64,000 nucleotides of DNA from Bufo bufo (taxonomy: Eukaryota > Chordata > Amphibia > Anura > Bufonidae). The stretch spans positions 184,778,156 to 184,842,155 of the forward strand of contig NC_053395.1 in NCBI RefSeq assembly GCF_905171765.1, given 5' to 3'. Of this stretch, positions 1-11,100 are shown piece after piece. Positions within the stretch are counted from its first letter, which is position 1. Each line of letters starts with the position of its first letter. The notes under the pieces were generated by a model that worked only from the letters and a program-made list of their open reading frames with translations, was not told where the DNA came from and ran no database searches. Made by a program: the position numbers and the translations under genes.

Positions 1-2280
1 AGTACCTGGGAACGCTTTTCAGGAGTGTTGAGGCCCTTGCGTTAAAAGATGCTATTTTGAGTGATGTCATACCTGTGGGGTAGGGAAGAACACAAGGAAA
101 GAGGGGGGGAGGGCAGACAAGACAAGCAAAAAAGAAAGAAAGGTAGAGAAATAGACGAAAAGAGAAAGAGGATAACTATCTAGAGTGACCAAAAAAAGGT
201 CTAACGAAACAGTCACTGGGGACTAATCGGCCCCAAGCGAAAGCTTCAAACTATTTGGGGGAAGTAACAACCAGGAGAAAGCGAGCCAACTGCATTACCT
301 GATAGAGGAAAATGGCAGAAGCATTATCGCCAACTACAGACGGCAGAAAAGAAAGGTGGTTAAATTTGTTGCCCCTATAGCTATAGGTTAGTAGTCCTAA
401 TTAGGAACTGCAGGCCATCTCTCAGGTGGCATAGCCAGATGGGGAGCCCCGTCGGTGACCAGCAGATTGTCTTCTTCCACGAGGAGGTGACCCTGTCAGT
501 CCCGGAGCCTGGGTTCTGGTGGTCTGAGGGGTTTGGGGACGACCAGGTAGTTTCAGAGTAGGCGCGAGGATAGATGGCCAGGGACCTAGGTCTACGGGCG
601 GCAGGTTCAGTTGTTGAAGAAAATGTGGTAGGTCCGCTGCGTTACAGAGGATTGCAATATGTCCTTTAGGGCCCACGAAAAGGGCAAATGGGTAGCCCCA
701 GCAATAGGGAATTCCCATCCCGGAGGAGGTCCAGAAGAGGATGCAGGGCGGCACTCTGTGACAAAGTATGGCGAGAGAGGTCTTGCAATAGTGTGATAGG
801 TACACCGTCATGAGTCAGGGGAGAGGATAGCCGAGGCGCCGCGCCTTGTTAAGTATTTGCTCTTTGACATAAAAGTGGATCCTGCAGATGACATCTCTTG
901 GCTTGGATTCATCCGGCTTGGGAGGTCTTAGTGCTCTATGGGCCTGTCGATTTCTATATGGGAGTTTGGCGGACGACCCAGAATTTTATTAAATATTCCC
1001 ACGATTGTGTGCAGCAGATCAGGTGTCGTTATTGATTCAGGGAGGTTTTCAATATCATCAAGGTGTTGATGTAGAGTGGAAAGTTGAGCATCGTGAGATT
1101 GGACCTTAACCTGGAGGGCCTGAACAGTAGCAGATAAAGATGCTTGGCTTTGCGTGACGGAATCAACTCTGGTGTCCAGCGCAGACAATTCAGAGCGGAT
1201 CTGTGAGAATTCCCGCTTACACTCTTGTAGGATGTTGGAAGCGAAATTGGACAGGTCTGCCTTAGAGGGCAGTGAGCAGATAAGAGTGCATAGGTCGGCC
1301 ATTGTGGCCTAGAGTCCACGTCAGGTAAGTCTGTGGAAGCTGAAAGTCTCCTGTAAGTGGATGAGATGGACTCTGGATCTTGTAAAGCTGGTGAAGCAGT
1401 CATGGCCTTGGAGCCAAGTGGTGCTGCTTGTGGTGACCGTAGATGGGGACCTTCCCAAGAGGACCCAGAGGACCAGTGTGGCGATGCGGCCATAGAGGGT
1501 CCAGGGGAGTGGGGAGGAGGGTGGAAAGGGTCCCTTGCAGGAGGGGGGTTAGCCTGGGGAGCGGTTCTGCTAGGTGGCCGCTGCTGGTGGTTGAGACATA
1601 TTCCCTGAGCCTGGTGACCGGAGTGATTCAGAAGAAGGTCGCCTGTGTGCCCCCGGTGGTAAGGTGGGGCATTATGGATCTCGGACTAAGGGCCTTATAA
1701 TGGTGTCTCTTGGAGTAGCTGGACCTTGAGGCTACAGCCTGAAAGAATGGGGGAGAACCCCTGGGACTGACCTGCTGTGCGGCCGGCAATGGTGGCGTTG
1801 CAGTGAGCAGCTGAGGGTCCGGGACGTGCGCCGGCGACGTGCTGGCTAGCACACGTGGAGAGAGGAGCTCCGGTAAAGTTGGGGAGAGCCGATCCCGGCT
1901 GTTGAGCCAGTCAGCATGGGGAGCTGAGGCTGGCAGAGGCGGCACTGAGGTGGAGCGTTGCTGGGGCGACTGTGTGGCTGGGCTTCTAGGTCTATCCGGG
2001 TGTACTTCAGCTGGCCGCGTGGTCGGCGTATCGGCACCATCTTGGAGATCCACAGAGCGGTCATGTGTGGAGGCACCTGGAGAGGCATAATGCTGGGCAA
2101 AGAAGAGGGGGGAGATCACTTTGTGAAGCTGTCAGGGGAGCCGGTGTACGGGCTCTACCCTTCTTAAGCGTCTTGCCCATCAGGAACGGCTGTATGGATA
2201 GGAAATTCGCCAGGGATGCAGAGGAGCTCTTTCAGAGCACGTCCTCACTCGGTCATGGCTGGCCACGCCCCATTTTTATG
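1..2280 (-). mobile_element. Decayed L1-clade LINE, 5' part (5'UTR, ORF1, start of ORF2)
   Basis: A minus-strand non-LTR retrotransposon runs off the left edge. Read on the minus strand, its 5' end lies near 2270, ORF1 occupies about 2180 to 422, and ORF2 begins at an ATG at 68-70. The ORF2 start reads MTSLKIASFNAR, the usual opening of an L1-type AP endonuclease, and then loses frame because one G is missing in the codons for R-G-L. Several frameshifts in ORF1 show that this copy is dead. Because the other end lies outside the window, no target duplication can be checked. Family assignment rests on the ORF1 coiled coil and the ORF2 start. Confidence 0.8.
422..2180 (-). pseudogene. L1 ORF1p remnant (RNA-binding coiled-coil protein), frameshifted
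   Basis: The presumed start, MGKTLKKGRARTPAPL, reads from 2180 on the minus strand and resembles the basic start of the L1 ORF1 at 25493. A proline-rich stretch follows (about 2119-1628). A coiled coil then follows in 1302-928, with heptads such as LSATVQALQVKVQSHDAQL, and leads into DDIEN. The usual Arg-rich start of the RRM is deleted there, so DDIEN joins directly to LPESI. A one-base indel near 943 switches the frame from IDR to a continuation reading AHRALRPPKPDESKPRDV. The C-terminal domain resumes at 811-422 with YCWGYPFALFVGPKG, the counterpart of [12 protein letters not shown] in the 25.5-kb copy. At least three frame changes make it a pseudogene. Confidence 0.75.
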
Positions 2281-2787
2281 CTTTTTAAACTAAGTATGAT
2301 CCTTTGCATTCCTTATTTGGTCGATTGGATGCTGTAAAATACGTTTGGGGTGGGGGTGGAAGTTTTGTTAGAATTCATTTAAAAAAATAAATGCCATGTG
2401 AATACAACTGGATACAGGTTGGAGATTTCGTGCATCATAATGCGGTAGCCGCTGCCATTCACGTTTGTATTTATTTTGCATGATAACACAAGTGCAGATT
2501 TCTAATTTTGTCCAGACCACTATCAATAAAGTTTAAATGGGCTGTACAGATTAGAAAAAAATGACTCCTTTCTTTTAAAAATAGCGCCACGCCTGCCCAC
2601 AGGTTGGGTATTGCAGATCAGTTCCATTAAAGTGAATAGGGCAGAGGAGCAAAACTTCACATAGCCTATGAACAGGTGTGATATTGCTTTTGGAAGAAGG
2701 TGGCCATGTCATCCCAGGCACCTTTTTCTTAACTTTTATGACCCACCAATTACACAGAACACTGAAGTATGGCAGTAAGGTGAACTC
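2281..2787. other. Intron or flanking DNA, nothing recognised
   Basis: AT-rich sequence with a short A-run near 2380. I see no coding match, no terminal repeats and no tandem array. It lies upstream of the first dynein exon in the window. Confidence 0.5.
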
Positions 2788-3161
2788 TAAAGGCTGTGTT
2801 AGACTAGCCGATTTTTCAGCCGATAATCGCTAATGAGCGTTCATGATCATCTTGCAATGTAATACTGCCGCTGATTGCCACCGTAAGCTCATTCATTGGG
2901 CAATTCAGATTTTTAAGCATGCTTAAAAAACAGCGCTTGCCGGCGGCAGATTGTGCTGTCTAATAGCGTTCGGCCACTGGCAAACCACTAGACAGTATGG
3001 GAACAAGCGATGGTATGGCAATTGCTCCTCTCCATGCTGTGAAGGAGATTGCTGCATGTAATAACAGTGGTCTCCTCCGCTAGAGAACAGGCGATTGCCA
3101 GGAGAGGAACGCTTCCCTACCGACAATCGCTTGCTGATCTGCGTGTGTAATACAGGCTTTA
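2788..3161. repeat. MITE with TAAAGGCTGTGTTA-type terminal inverted repeats
   Basis: The left end TAAAGGCTGTGTTAGAC and right end GTGTGTAATACAGGCTTTA are imperfect inverted repeats, and TAA/TTA sits at the outer edges. The interior has further inverted stretches, such as ACCGACAATCGCTTG against CAGCCGATAATCGC. It has no coding capacity. It resembles the non-autonomous DNA transposons elsewhere in the window; a Harbinger-type origin is a guess from the 3-bp TWA edges. Confidence 0.55.
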
Positions 3162-3246
3162 GCTGTTTGTCTGTCCCATCAATTTTTATAGGGCAGACAT
3201 TATTATTTACACCAGTTTCTCCTCAACTGAATGTCAAATCTGCCTC

Positions 3247-3645
3247 GTTATGCCATTTCAGTAAGTGGCATTTATCATGTGGAGGAAGTCACTTACTAAT
3301 ATATTGTTATTATCCATATTGCTTCCTTTGCTGGCTGGATTCATTCACCATCAGTGGTGGTCGTGCTTGCACAATATAGGAAAAAGCACTAGCCTATGTG
3401 CGCTCCCATGGTTCCGGCCACCAGAGAGGCTGACGCTTTTTCCTATAGTGTGCAAGCACGACCACCACTGATGGATTACAGGGTGGTCTGTAACCATGGA
3501 AACGAGCAGTGTATAATGTGATAGAAAAATGAATCCAGCCAGCAAAGGAAGCAATATGGATAATAACAATACATTAGTAAGTGGCTTGTATTAACTTTCT
3601 CTACACGATAAATGCAATTTGCTGAAGTGAGACAACCCCATTAAG
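3247..3645. repeat. Palindromic T2-like MITE
   Basis: Two long arms (about 3280-3385 and 3430-3600) are inverted copies. Both contain TGCTGGCTGGATTCATT-type and GTCGTGCTTGCACA-type sequence in opposite orientation. The right end reads GACAACCCCATTAA, matching the terminal motif of the 190-bp MITE at 22381-22570, which also shares the GCTGGCTGGATTCATT segment. This is a non-coding transposable-element relic. Confidence 0.6.
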
Positions 3646-4292
3646 CATTGCACAGAGCCTATTCAAATCTGTGGTTGTATATGTAACAGGACAAGTCCTC
3701 CAGAGAGAGAGAGACACTCTAGGTATCCGCTCTCCACTTTGACCAAGAGATGTGGATCCTGAACAGGGAACCCCTGTCTGTTATCTCAGGGTTCTATAAT
3801 AGGGTATATAAAAATAGGAATATTGTAATGTTTGACATTTTGGTTGTTAGTTCTACCAGTAGTGGATGTATGTATTAAATGGCTGAATGGAAATTTTAAC
3901 AGCTGGACAGAAGAACCCAAGATAACTATGCCAATCTATGCTGCAGATTTTCATTGTGGATTTCACCCTTTGTAATACATAGGGCAAATTTACCAGCAGA
4001 TATGCTGCAAAATCTATGAGAAATCTGCATGTAACATGTGTGGATTATGCTGCGGATTTGTTGTGGAATGTGATGGATGTCTCTCTGGGGAATATCCGCC
4101 TCATGTAAACATAAACGTAAATGGAATTGTCCCATCAAGACAAACTCCAATGAAAACTTAGCTGATCACTAGTGGTCCAGCTGCTGGAATGACAACTAGA
4201 GGACAGGAGAAGCTGTTGGTACATAGACATTACTCCTGTACTGTCATATCCTATTACATTGCACCTACTGGCATCAGTCGGTGACCATGTAG

Positions 4293-4875
4293 TTAAAGGT
4301 GCTGTGCCATGAACTGCTTTTCACTCAAGTGTATTTTCATCAATTACGTTAGCTCCCATTCCTCCTTGTTTTGTTTTTTTATTTACCTTATTTGCAGTTT
4401 TCTCTTATCCCCCATGCTTGAATCCTACTTCCTGGTTTGTCATGTGACTGCTGTCCCATCATGCCTTAGGGCAGTGAGATATGTCCTGACAACAGAAAAT
4501 CAGGTGACACTAACCACACCCCTTGTTCTTACCAATGAGGCTTCCTACGTCCTACATTATAAGGCGCCAATGCAGGACGTAACCAACAGCAACTGAAGAT
4601 GGAAACCGATTTGCCACAGGATGAAATGGTAGGATAATAACTTTTGAAAAAGGCACTTTTGATAAATGGTGGTATTTGGGGAAAGTGATACAACACTGAT
4701 ATCTGTTGGGCAGGATACATTTACTGTATATTAGTGGGCATAATGGTCCCAGCAAGTCCTCTAGTTGCTCTTTGCAGTAGCTCTTTGTTCTGGATGGAGA
4801 GGTTCCCGCCATAATGTCTATGTGTCCTAATAGGGTATAAGGACATTGATTGTCATTATGGGACAACCCCATTAA
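4293..4875. repeat. Degenerate T2-like MITE
   Basis: Begins TTAAAGGTGCTGTGCC and ends GGGACAACCCCATTAA, i.e. TTAA at both edges and a diverged AAGGGGTTGTCC-type terminal repeat. There is no open frame of note. It ends just 94 bp upstream of a dynein exon. Confidence 0.45.
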
Positions 4876-4968
4876 GGGTTGTTTTTTGTGATTAATTTCT
4901 GTTTTAGGGGCAAATTACCTCTGGCCACACCAATAATCTATTTGTACATATTATTTGTCTTCATGCAG

Positions 4969-5100
4969 ACATTATGCTCCTTATTAGATTGTCTTCTCAC
5001 TGAGGAAAATACCCCCCCAGATTCACCTCGGGAGCTTTATGAGATTTATTTTGTTTTTGCTTGTGTCTGGTCTTTTGGGGGCGCACTCTTTCAAGATCAG
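4969..5100 (+). CDS. DNAH11: Dynein heavy chain exon a (end of AAA2 region)
   Basis: The acceptor is TCTTCATGCAG and the donor GTAAGTACT. The 44 codons read [14 protein letters not shown] through [15 protein letters not shown], a segment conserved in DNAH9/11/17-type chains between AAA2 and AAA3. The exon starts and ends in phase 0. The open frame extends upstream into the intron to 4879, but the splice acceptor and the homology boundary set the true start. The preceding exon is not seen in 1-4968. Confidence 0.9.
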
Positions 5101-8100
5101 GTAAGTACTATAACTGTGGCACTACATACAATGCAAGTAGATGTTTTTTTCCTACATATTTATTAAAAATATATAATTTCAGTTGATCGATTACCGTTTG
5201 GAATTTAGCCGATGGTGGAACAAAGAAATGAGAACCATCAAGTTCCCCTCACATGGTACAGTGTTTGATTATTTCATTGACCCCGAAACTAAGAAATTTA
5301 GCCCTTGGACAGAAAGGATTCCAAAGTTTGATATGATCCCAGATATTCCATTACAGGTGAGTCTATTATTAGCAAGTGTCCATGACAACATGATGAGACC
5401 ATCCATATGACGTACTCTAGATCTTGGTCAGACCTATACCAATGTCCCCAGTGCAGAGGGGTCAAGGTGCAAAGTTGGAGACAGTGCATAACCCTATGCT
5501 GGCAAAGCAGATCTATTTAATCAAATACTGTCAGCACATTTTCTCTGAAGATGTGGTCATTTACTCTCCCGCTGGATGTACATTACACTTAGATCTCGGA
5601 TTTTCATTCCTTCTGGAAATCATTGAAGATTTGAGATGACGTTGCATGCATATATGGCATAAGGTCAGTAAAAAACACTATTTTGGAACAGAATAGGGTT
5701 ATAAATGGCTGTGTGAGGAGCCACCTCTAGAAAGGAACCAACTCTCTTGGAGGGGGAAATCATACTTAAAGGCTCCTATAATCTACAGAAGCTGTGTAGA
5801 AGCAGCTATTTTATCAGTATCTCAGCTAGCTCTGACACACCCCCATCTTCTGTGTCTCTGTTACTAGGGACAGATCTTGCCTGACAACAGGCAGTAGACT
5901 GAAACTTAGGTGGAAGTGAGACCCCTAGTGGCCATGGCTTTACAGCTTTTTCCAGGGGGATGCAGGTATATTTTTTAAATGTAGTGATTTAAAAATTTGC
6001 TAGTTACACCATTCTCTATGAAATGAAATTGTGTGAAAGTACAGTGACTCATTATGGGGGAAAAGCCTCTGCTGGGGGAGAGCTATCTAGCACATTAGTT
6101 TTCCTGGAAGCGTTGTCCTTGAGTCTCCATACTAGCTGTGTCTCTGTAAGGAGAGTCGGTACTTTCTATGAGCAATGCTGCACCCCACAGCCCTCACTTT
6201 AAAAAGTGATGTCTGGACCGACTGGACAGTATGAGGATGTACCCTACAGAGAAGGGGGAATGGTAACACCCCATTGTCAATATATCCATACATTTCCAGA
6301 AGAATTAACAGGAACAGCACAATGCACATGTCAGAGAAAAAATGCTCCAGCATTGTTATTTCATGGAGAATGCAAACTTTTTCCAAAGCAGACATGACAG
6401 GAGAGGTGACAGCGATGCTTTGACTTCTTTTGAATTGTAATATAAAACTAAGAAAATTCCATATCTTGCATTGAGAAAAGAAGAAGCGAGTTGCATAGTC
6501 TCTTGTGCTTGGCATCACAATTCAAAGACCCCGATTTTGGAACATCTATTCTCATTCCTTTATTTTTCCTGCTAGAAGTTGTGAATGATTTACTAGCTGT
6601 TATTTATTTTATTTTTTTCACGTTTAATTAGACTGTATTTTTTTCTCAGCAGAGATTTCCCTCCTATTGTTTTTTTAGAGAACCTGTCCCCTCTCCTGAC
6701 ATGTCTGTTTTTGTGACTACTGGCATTTCCCATGTAATAACAATTCTGGATCATTTTGTTATGACTCTGTGTTATGCCACCCCTTTATTATTCCTGCTAA
6801 AAGTTATGTATGAATTACTAGCAGTTTACAATGAAGGTCTAGTTGGGGGAGGGGGGGTCCCTGCACAGTCGGACATTATCCATTCAGTGATGCCAGTGTC
6901 CGACTGTGCAGGGACACCCCCCCAAGTGGTAACACCCGTCTGGACCTTTATTGTAAACTGCTAGTAATTCATTCATAACTTCTAGCAGGAATAATAAAGG
7001 AAAAATAGATGCTCCCAGATTGTTATTACAAGGGTGATGCAAGTAGTTATTAAAACAGACATGTCAGATTAAACCTACATTTTCCTGAATGTACATGTCA
7101 TATCTATTTGTACTGAATCGATCATTGTATGTACTGTATTGCTTCTTGTATAACATTGCCAATTGCCAGATCTTAATAAAAAACTTTGATTTAAAAAAAA
7201 AAAAAAAAAAAAACAGACATGTCAGGAGAGGTGACAGATTCTCAGAAAAAAAAAAAAGGAGTGAAATCTCTGCTGAAAAAAATACAGTCTAAAAGAATGT
7301 GATTGTTAAAAAAAAACAGACAACAATACAAGAATAAGGGCGTGAGCAGGCTGCAGTTCAGATTAGGTCGCCTTGCAGCCCAGCACCGCTTTGCTGTAAA
7401 TAAAACTAAATTGTTTGTTTCCATTCTTAATTTCTGTGTTGTTTGGTGGGTAACCATTAACAATGCAGTACTCAGTCACGTACCAACCGCAAATCGTCTG
7501 CGCCATATGGTTGTACCCTAACAACACGACTTTGACATACACAGAATGTACTTTCTGGATGCCGACAACATGTCATTACTTCTGCTTTGCTTCCATATAT
7601 ATACTTTTAAGTAGGTAGGAGGCAGTTCCCAGGTAGTTTACACATAATTTGTGTTTATGGTCTTGTTTCTTTTATACTCTAAAGAGAATGGAGAGAAATA
7701 CCTTCAAGGTTGATGAGAACTGCAATTGACAGAGCGACGGCTATTTTAGGTCCCTGTTGTCCATTTAAATTTTAATGTTTCTATCATTTGTTCCTCAGTG
7801 TGAATTAACAACCTTACTAGTATGTTGGCTTCCCGATCTGAAGTCAAGACTTAAAATTAATTCAATAGCCCAGATTTACAGCGATTCTATATTTCACAAG
7901 GCAGAATCAATAATGTGACTGAAGGGAAGAAGATAAAAATTTATGGTATCTTGCAATTTAATGGTTGAAAAGATGCAATTGAAGAGATCATAAATTGTGA
8001 AGGAGTTTATGCTTCGTTGCTCCTGATTCAGTGCTTGCTGTTAGGACCTGATTTGTGACTATTCACGAGGTGTGATTAATGATGTGATCGATTCTTGCCT

Positions 8101-11100
8101 CAGTGCAGTAAAGCAGTTGTAATGCTCTTCATTAGAATAAATAAAATAAATTGACTGAAGCTTTATAAAAACTGTGTAACATTTAAAATCTAAAATGTCA
8201 ATTTTTTTTTCTGGTTACAATTTAGCTTTCTTCAGGCAGCTTCCACCTACGTGCTATCATTCATTGTCATGCTGTAAGGGTATTATAGAAACCCATGTGG
8301 GTTGGGGTTAGTTTTATGCAAAGCTTACTGAAGAGGAAATACATAGAGTTAAATGGGTGCTGACTGGAGTCAGATTAATGTGACATACGGTTGGAAGACA
8401 TTGTTTCAGCTTATTAACCCTTTGGATGAACTGTACCATAGTTTATCAATGCCAAGGGAAGCTTTGTAGTATTTTCCTGGGTGTAAAAACGAAAGAATTA
8501 TTTATTCACATATCATGGTATCAGTTTGCATTCATCTTTCCCGGGAAAAAAATAATATATACACTGCCCGTCCAAAAAAAAAAAATCGCCACCAAAAATA
8601 TTTTGTAGGACCGCCTCTAGCTTTGATTATGGCACGCATTCGCTGTGGCATTGTTTCGATAAGCTTCTTTTTTTAAATCAAGTCATTTGTATTAAAAGTT
8701 TTCAATTTGTACAGATAGACATACATCAAATATACATTAACGTAAACAAGTAAAGACCCAATTTGGGCACATTAATACACAAAGTTCAAACTTAGAAGAG
8801 TGTAACCCCCCCCCCTCCCTAACCTGCACCGCGCCACAATGTCAGCTCGTTTTTCTCCTCCACACAGCTTGAGAAACAACAAACTGTTTCCACCATAACC
8901 CGTTCATCAGTAACATCACATTACACTGTGCGCAGAATTATTAGGCAAATGAGTATTTTGACCACATCATCCTCTTTATGCATGTTGTCTTACTCCAAGC
9001 TGTATAGGCTCGAAAGCCTACTACCAATTAAGCATATTAGGTGATGTGCATCTCTGTAATGAGAAGGGGTGTGGTCTAATGACATCAACACCCTATATCA
9101 GGTGTACATAATTATTAGGCAACTTCCTTTCCTTTGGCAAAATGGGTCAAAAGAAGGACTTGACAGGCTCAGAAAAGTCAAAAATAGTGAGATATCTTGC
9201 AGAGGGATGCAGCACTCTTAAAATTGCAAAGCTTCTGAAGCGTTATCATCGAACAATCAAGCGTTTCATTCAAAATAGTCAACATGGTCGCAAGAAGCGT
9301 GTGGAAAAACCAAGGCGCAAAATAACTGCCCATGAACTGAGAAAAGTCAAGCGTGCAGCTGCCAAGATGCCACTTGCCACCAGTTTGGCCATATTTCAGA
9401 GCTGCAACATCACTGGAGTGCCCAAAAGCACAAGGTGTGCAATACTCAGAGACATGGCCAAGGTAAGAAAGGCTGAAAGACGACCACCACTGAACAAGAC
9501 ACACAAGCTGAAACGTCAAGACTGGGCCAAGAAATATCTCAAGACTGATTTTTCTAAGGTTTTATTGACTGATGAAATGAGAGTGAGTCTTGATGGGCCA
9601 GATGGATGGGCCCGTGGCTGGATTGGTAAAGGGCAGAGAGCTCCAGTCCGACTCAGACGCCAGCAAGGTCGAGGTGGAGTACTGGTTTGGGCTGGTATCA
9701 TCAAAGATGAGCTTGTGGGGCCTTTTCAGGTTGAGGATGGAGTCAAGCTCAACTCCCAGTCCTACTGCCAGTTTCTGGAAGACACCTTCTTCAAGCAGTG
9801 GTACAGGAAGAAGTCTGCATCCTTCAAGAAAAACATGATTTTCATGCAGGACAATGCTCCATCACACGCGTCCAAGTACTCCACAGCGTGGCTGGCAAGA
9901 AAGGGTATAAAAGAAGAAAATCTAATGACATGGCCTCCTTGTTCACCTGATCTGAACCCCATTGAGAACCTGTGGTCCATCATCAAATGTGAGATTTACA
10001 AGGAGGGAAAACAGTACACCTCTCTGAACAGTGTCTGGGAGGCTCTGGTTGCTGCTGCACGCAATGTTGATGGTGAACAGATCAAAACATTGACAGAATC
10101 CATGGATGGCAGGCTTTTGAGTGTCCTTGCAAAGAAAGGTGGCTATATTGGTCACTGATTTGTTTTTGTTTTGTTTTTGAATGTCAGAAATGTATATTTG
10201 TGAATGTTGAGATGTTATATTGGTTTCCCTGGTAAAAATAAATAATTGAAATGTGTATATATTTGTTTTTTGTTAAGTTGCCTAATAATTATGTACAGTA
10301 ATAGTCACCTGCACACACAGATATCCCCCTAAAATAGCTAAAACTAAAAACAAACTAAAAACTACTTCCAAAAATATTCAGCTTTGATATTAATGTGTTT
10401 TTTGGGTTCATTGAGAACATGGTTGTTGTTCAATAATAAAATTAATCCTCAAAAATACAACTTGCCTAATAATTCTGCACTCCCTGTATAGTGTTACACT
10501 TCACCATAATCTAGGCGTCTGCCCCAGTTGCAAGGACATAAGACGTCCAGTGGGTAGTCCTGGCATTCTCAACCATGGTCCCCATATAGACTCAAACTTC
10601 TTAATCATACCTCTTTTAAAGTATACCCCCCTTTCATGTCCAATTATCACATTCATACGTGCAATAAATTCCTTCTTAGCCGGTACTGTAGTGCTTATCC
10701 AGTATTTGGCTATTAATTTCCTAGCTTGGTACAGTGTTCTACTAATGCCAATATTGAGATCGGTTGTGAATTCGTCTTGTAACAAGCCCAATACACATAT
10801 CAAAGGATCTACCTGAAGTCTGATCCTGAACACCTGAAAAATAATATCGAACAGTAGATTCCAAAAAGGACCTATGGCAGTGCACTCCCAAAACATGTGC
10901 CTCCGACATATTACATTTTCGGCAGTTAGGATTTTAGGTGTTCTGTAAACCCTGTGTATTAAGTATAGTTGTGACAGTCTGTGTGTCTCACACAATAATT
11001 TCGATAAGCTTCTGCAATGTCATAAGATTTATTTCCATCCAGTGTTGCATACATTTTTTACCAAGATCTTGCATTGATGATGGTAGTGTCTGACTGCTGC

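Larger units (their letters stand above)
8669..10998 (-). mobile_element. 5'-truncated L1 insertion (carries a DD37E transposon)
   Basis: A minus-strand L1 tail with poly-T (poly-A on its own strand) at 8667-8673 and 15-bp target duplications TTTCGATAAGCTTCT at 8654-8668 and 10999-11013. The retained coding part is the last 165 residues of ORF2 (10995-10501), followed by a 3'UTR. That 3'UTR has a C-run near 8806-8819, which is G-rich on the sense strand. A complete Tc1-like element at 8924-10486 sits inside the 3'UTR. Without that passenger the insertion is about 770 bp. Confidence 0.85.

Noticed and set aside
1357..2090. Several + strand open frames in the L1 remnant
   Set aside because: They are GC-rich shadows opposite the minus-strand ORF1.
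4879..4968. Open frame upstream of exon a
   Set aside because: It is intron read-through; the acceptor at 4967-4968 and the family alignment set the exon start.
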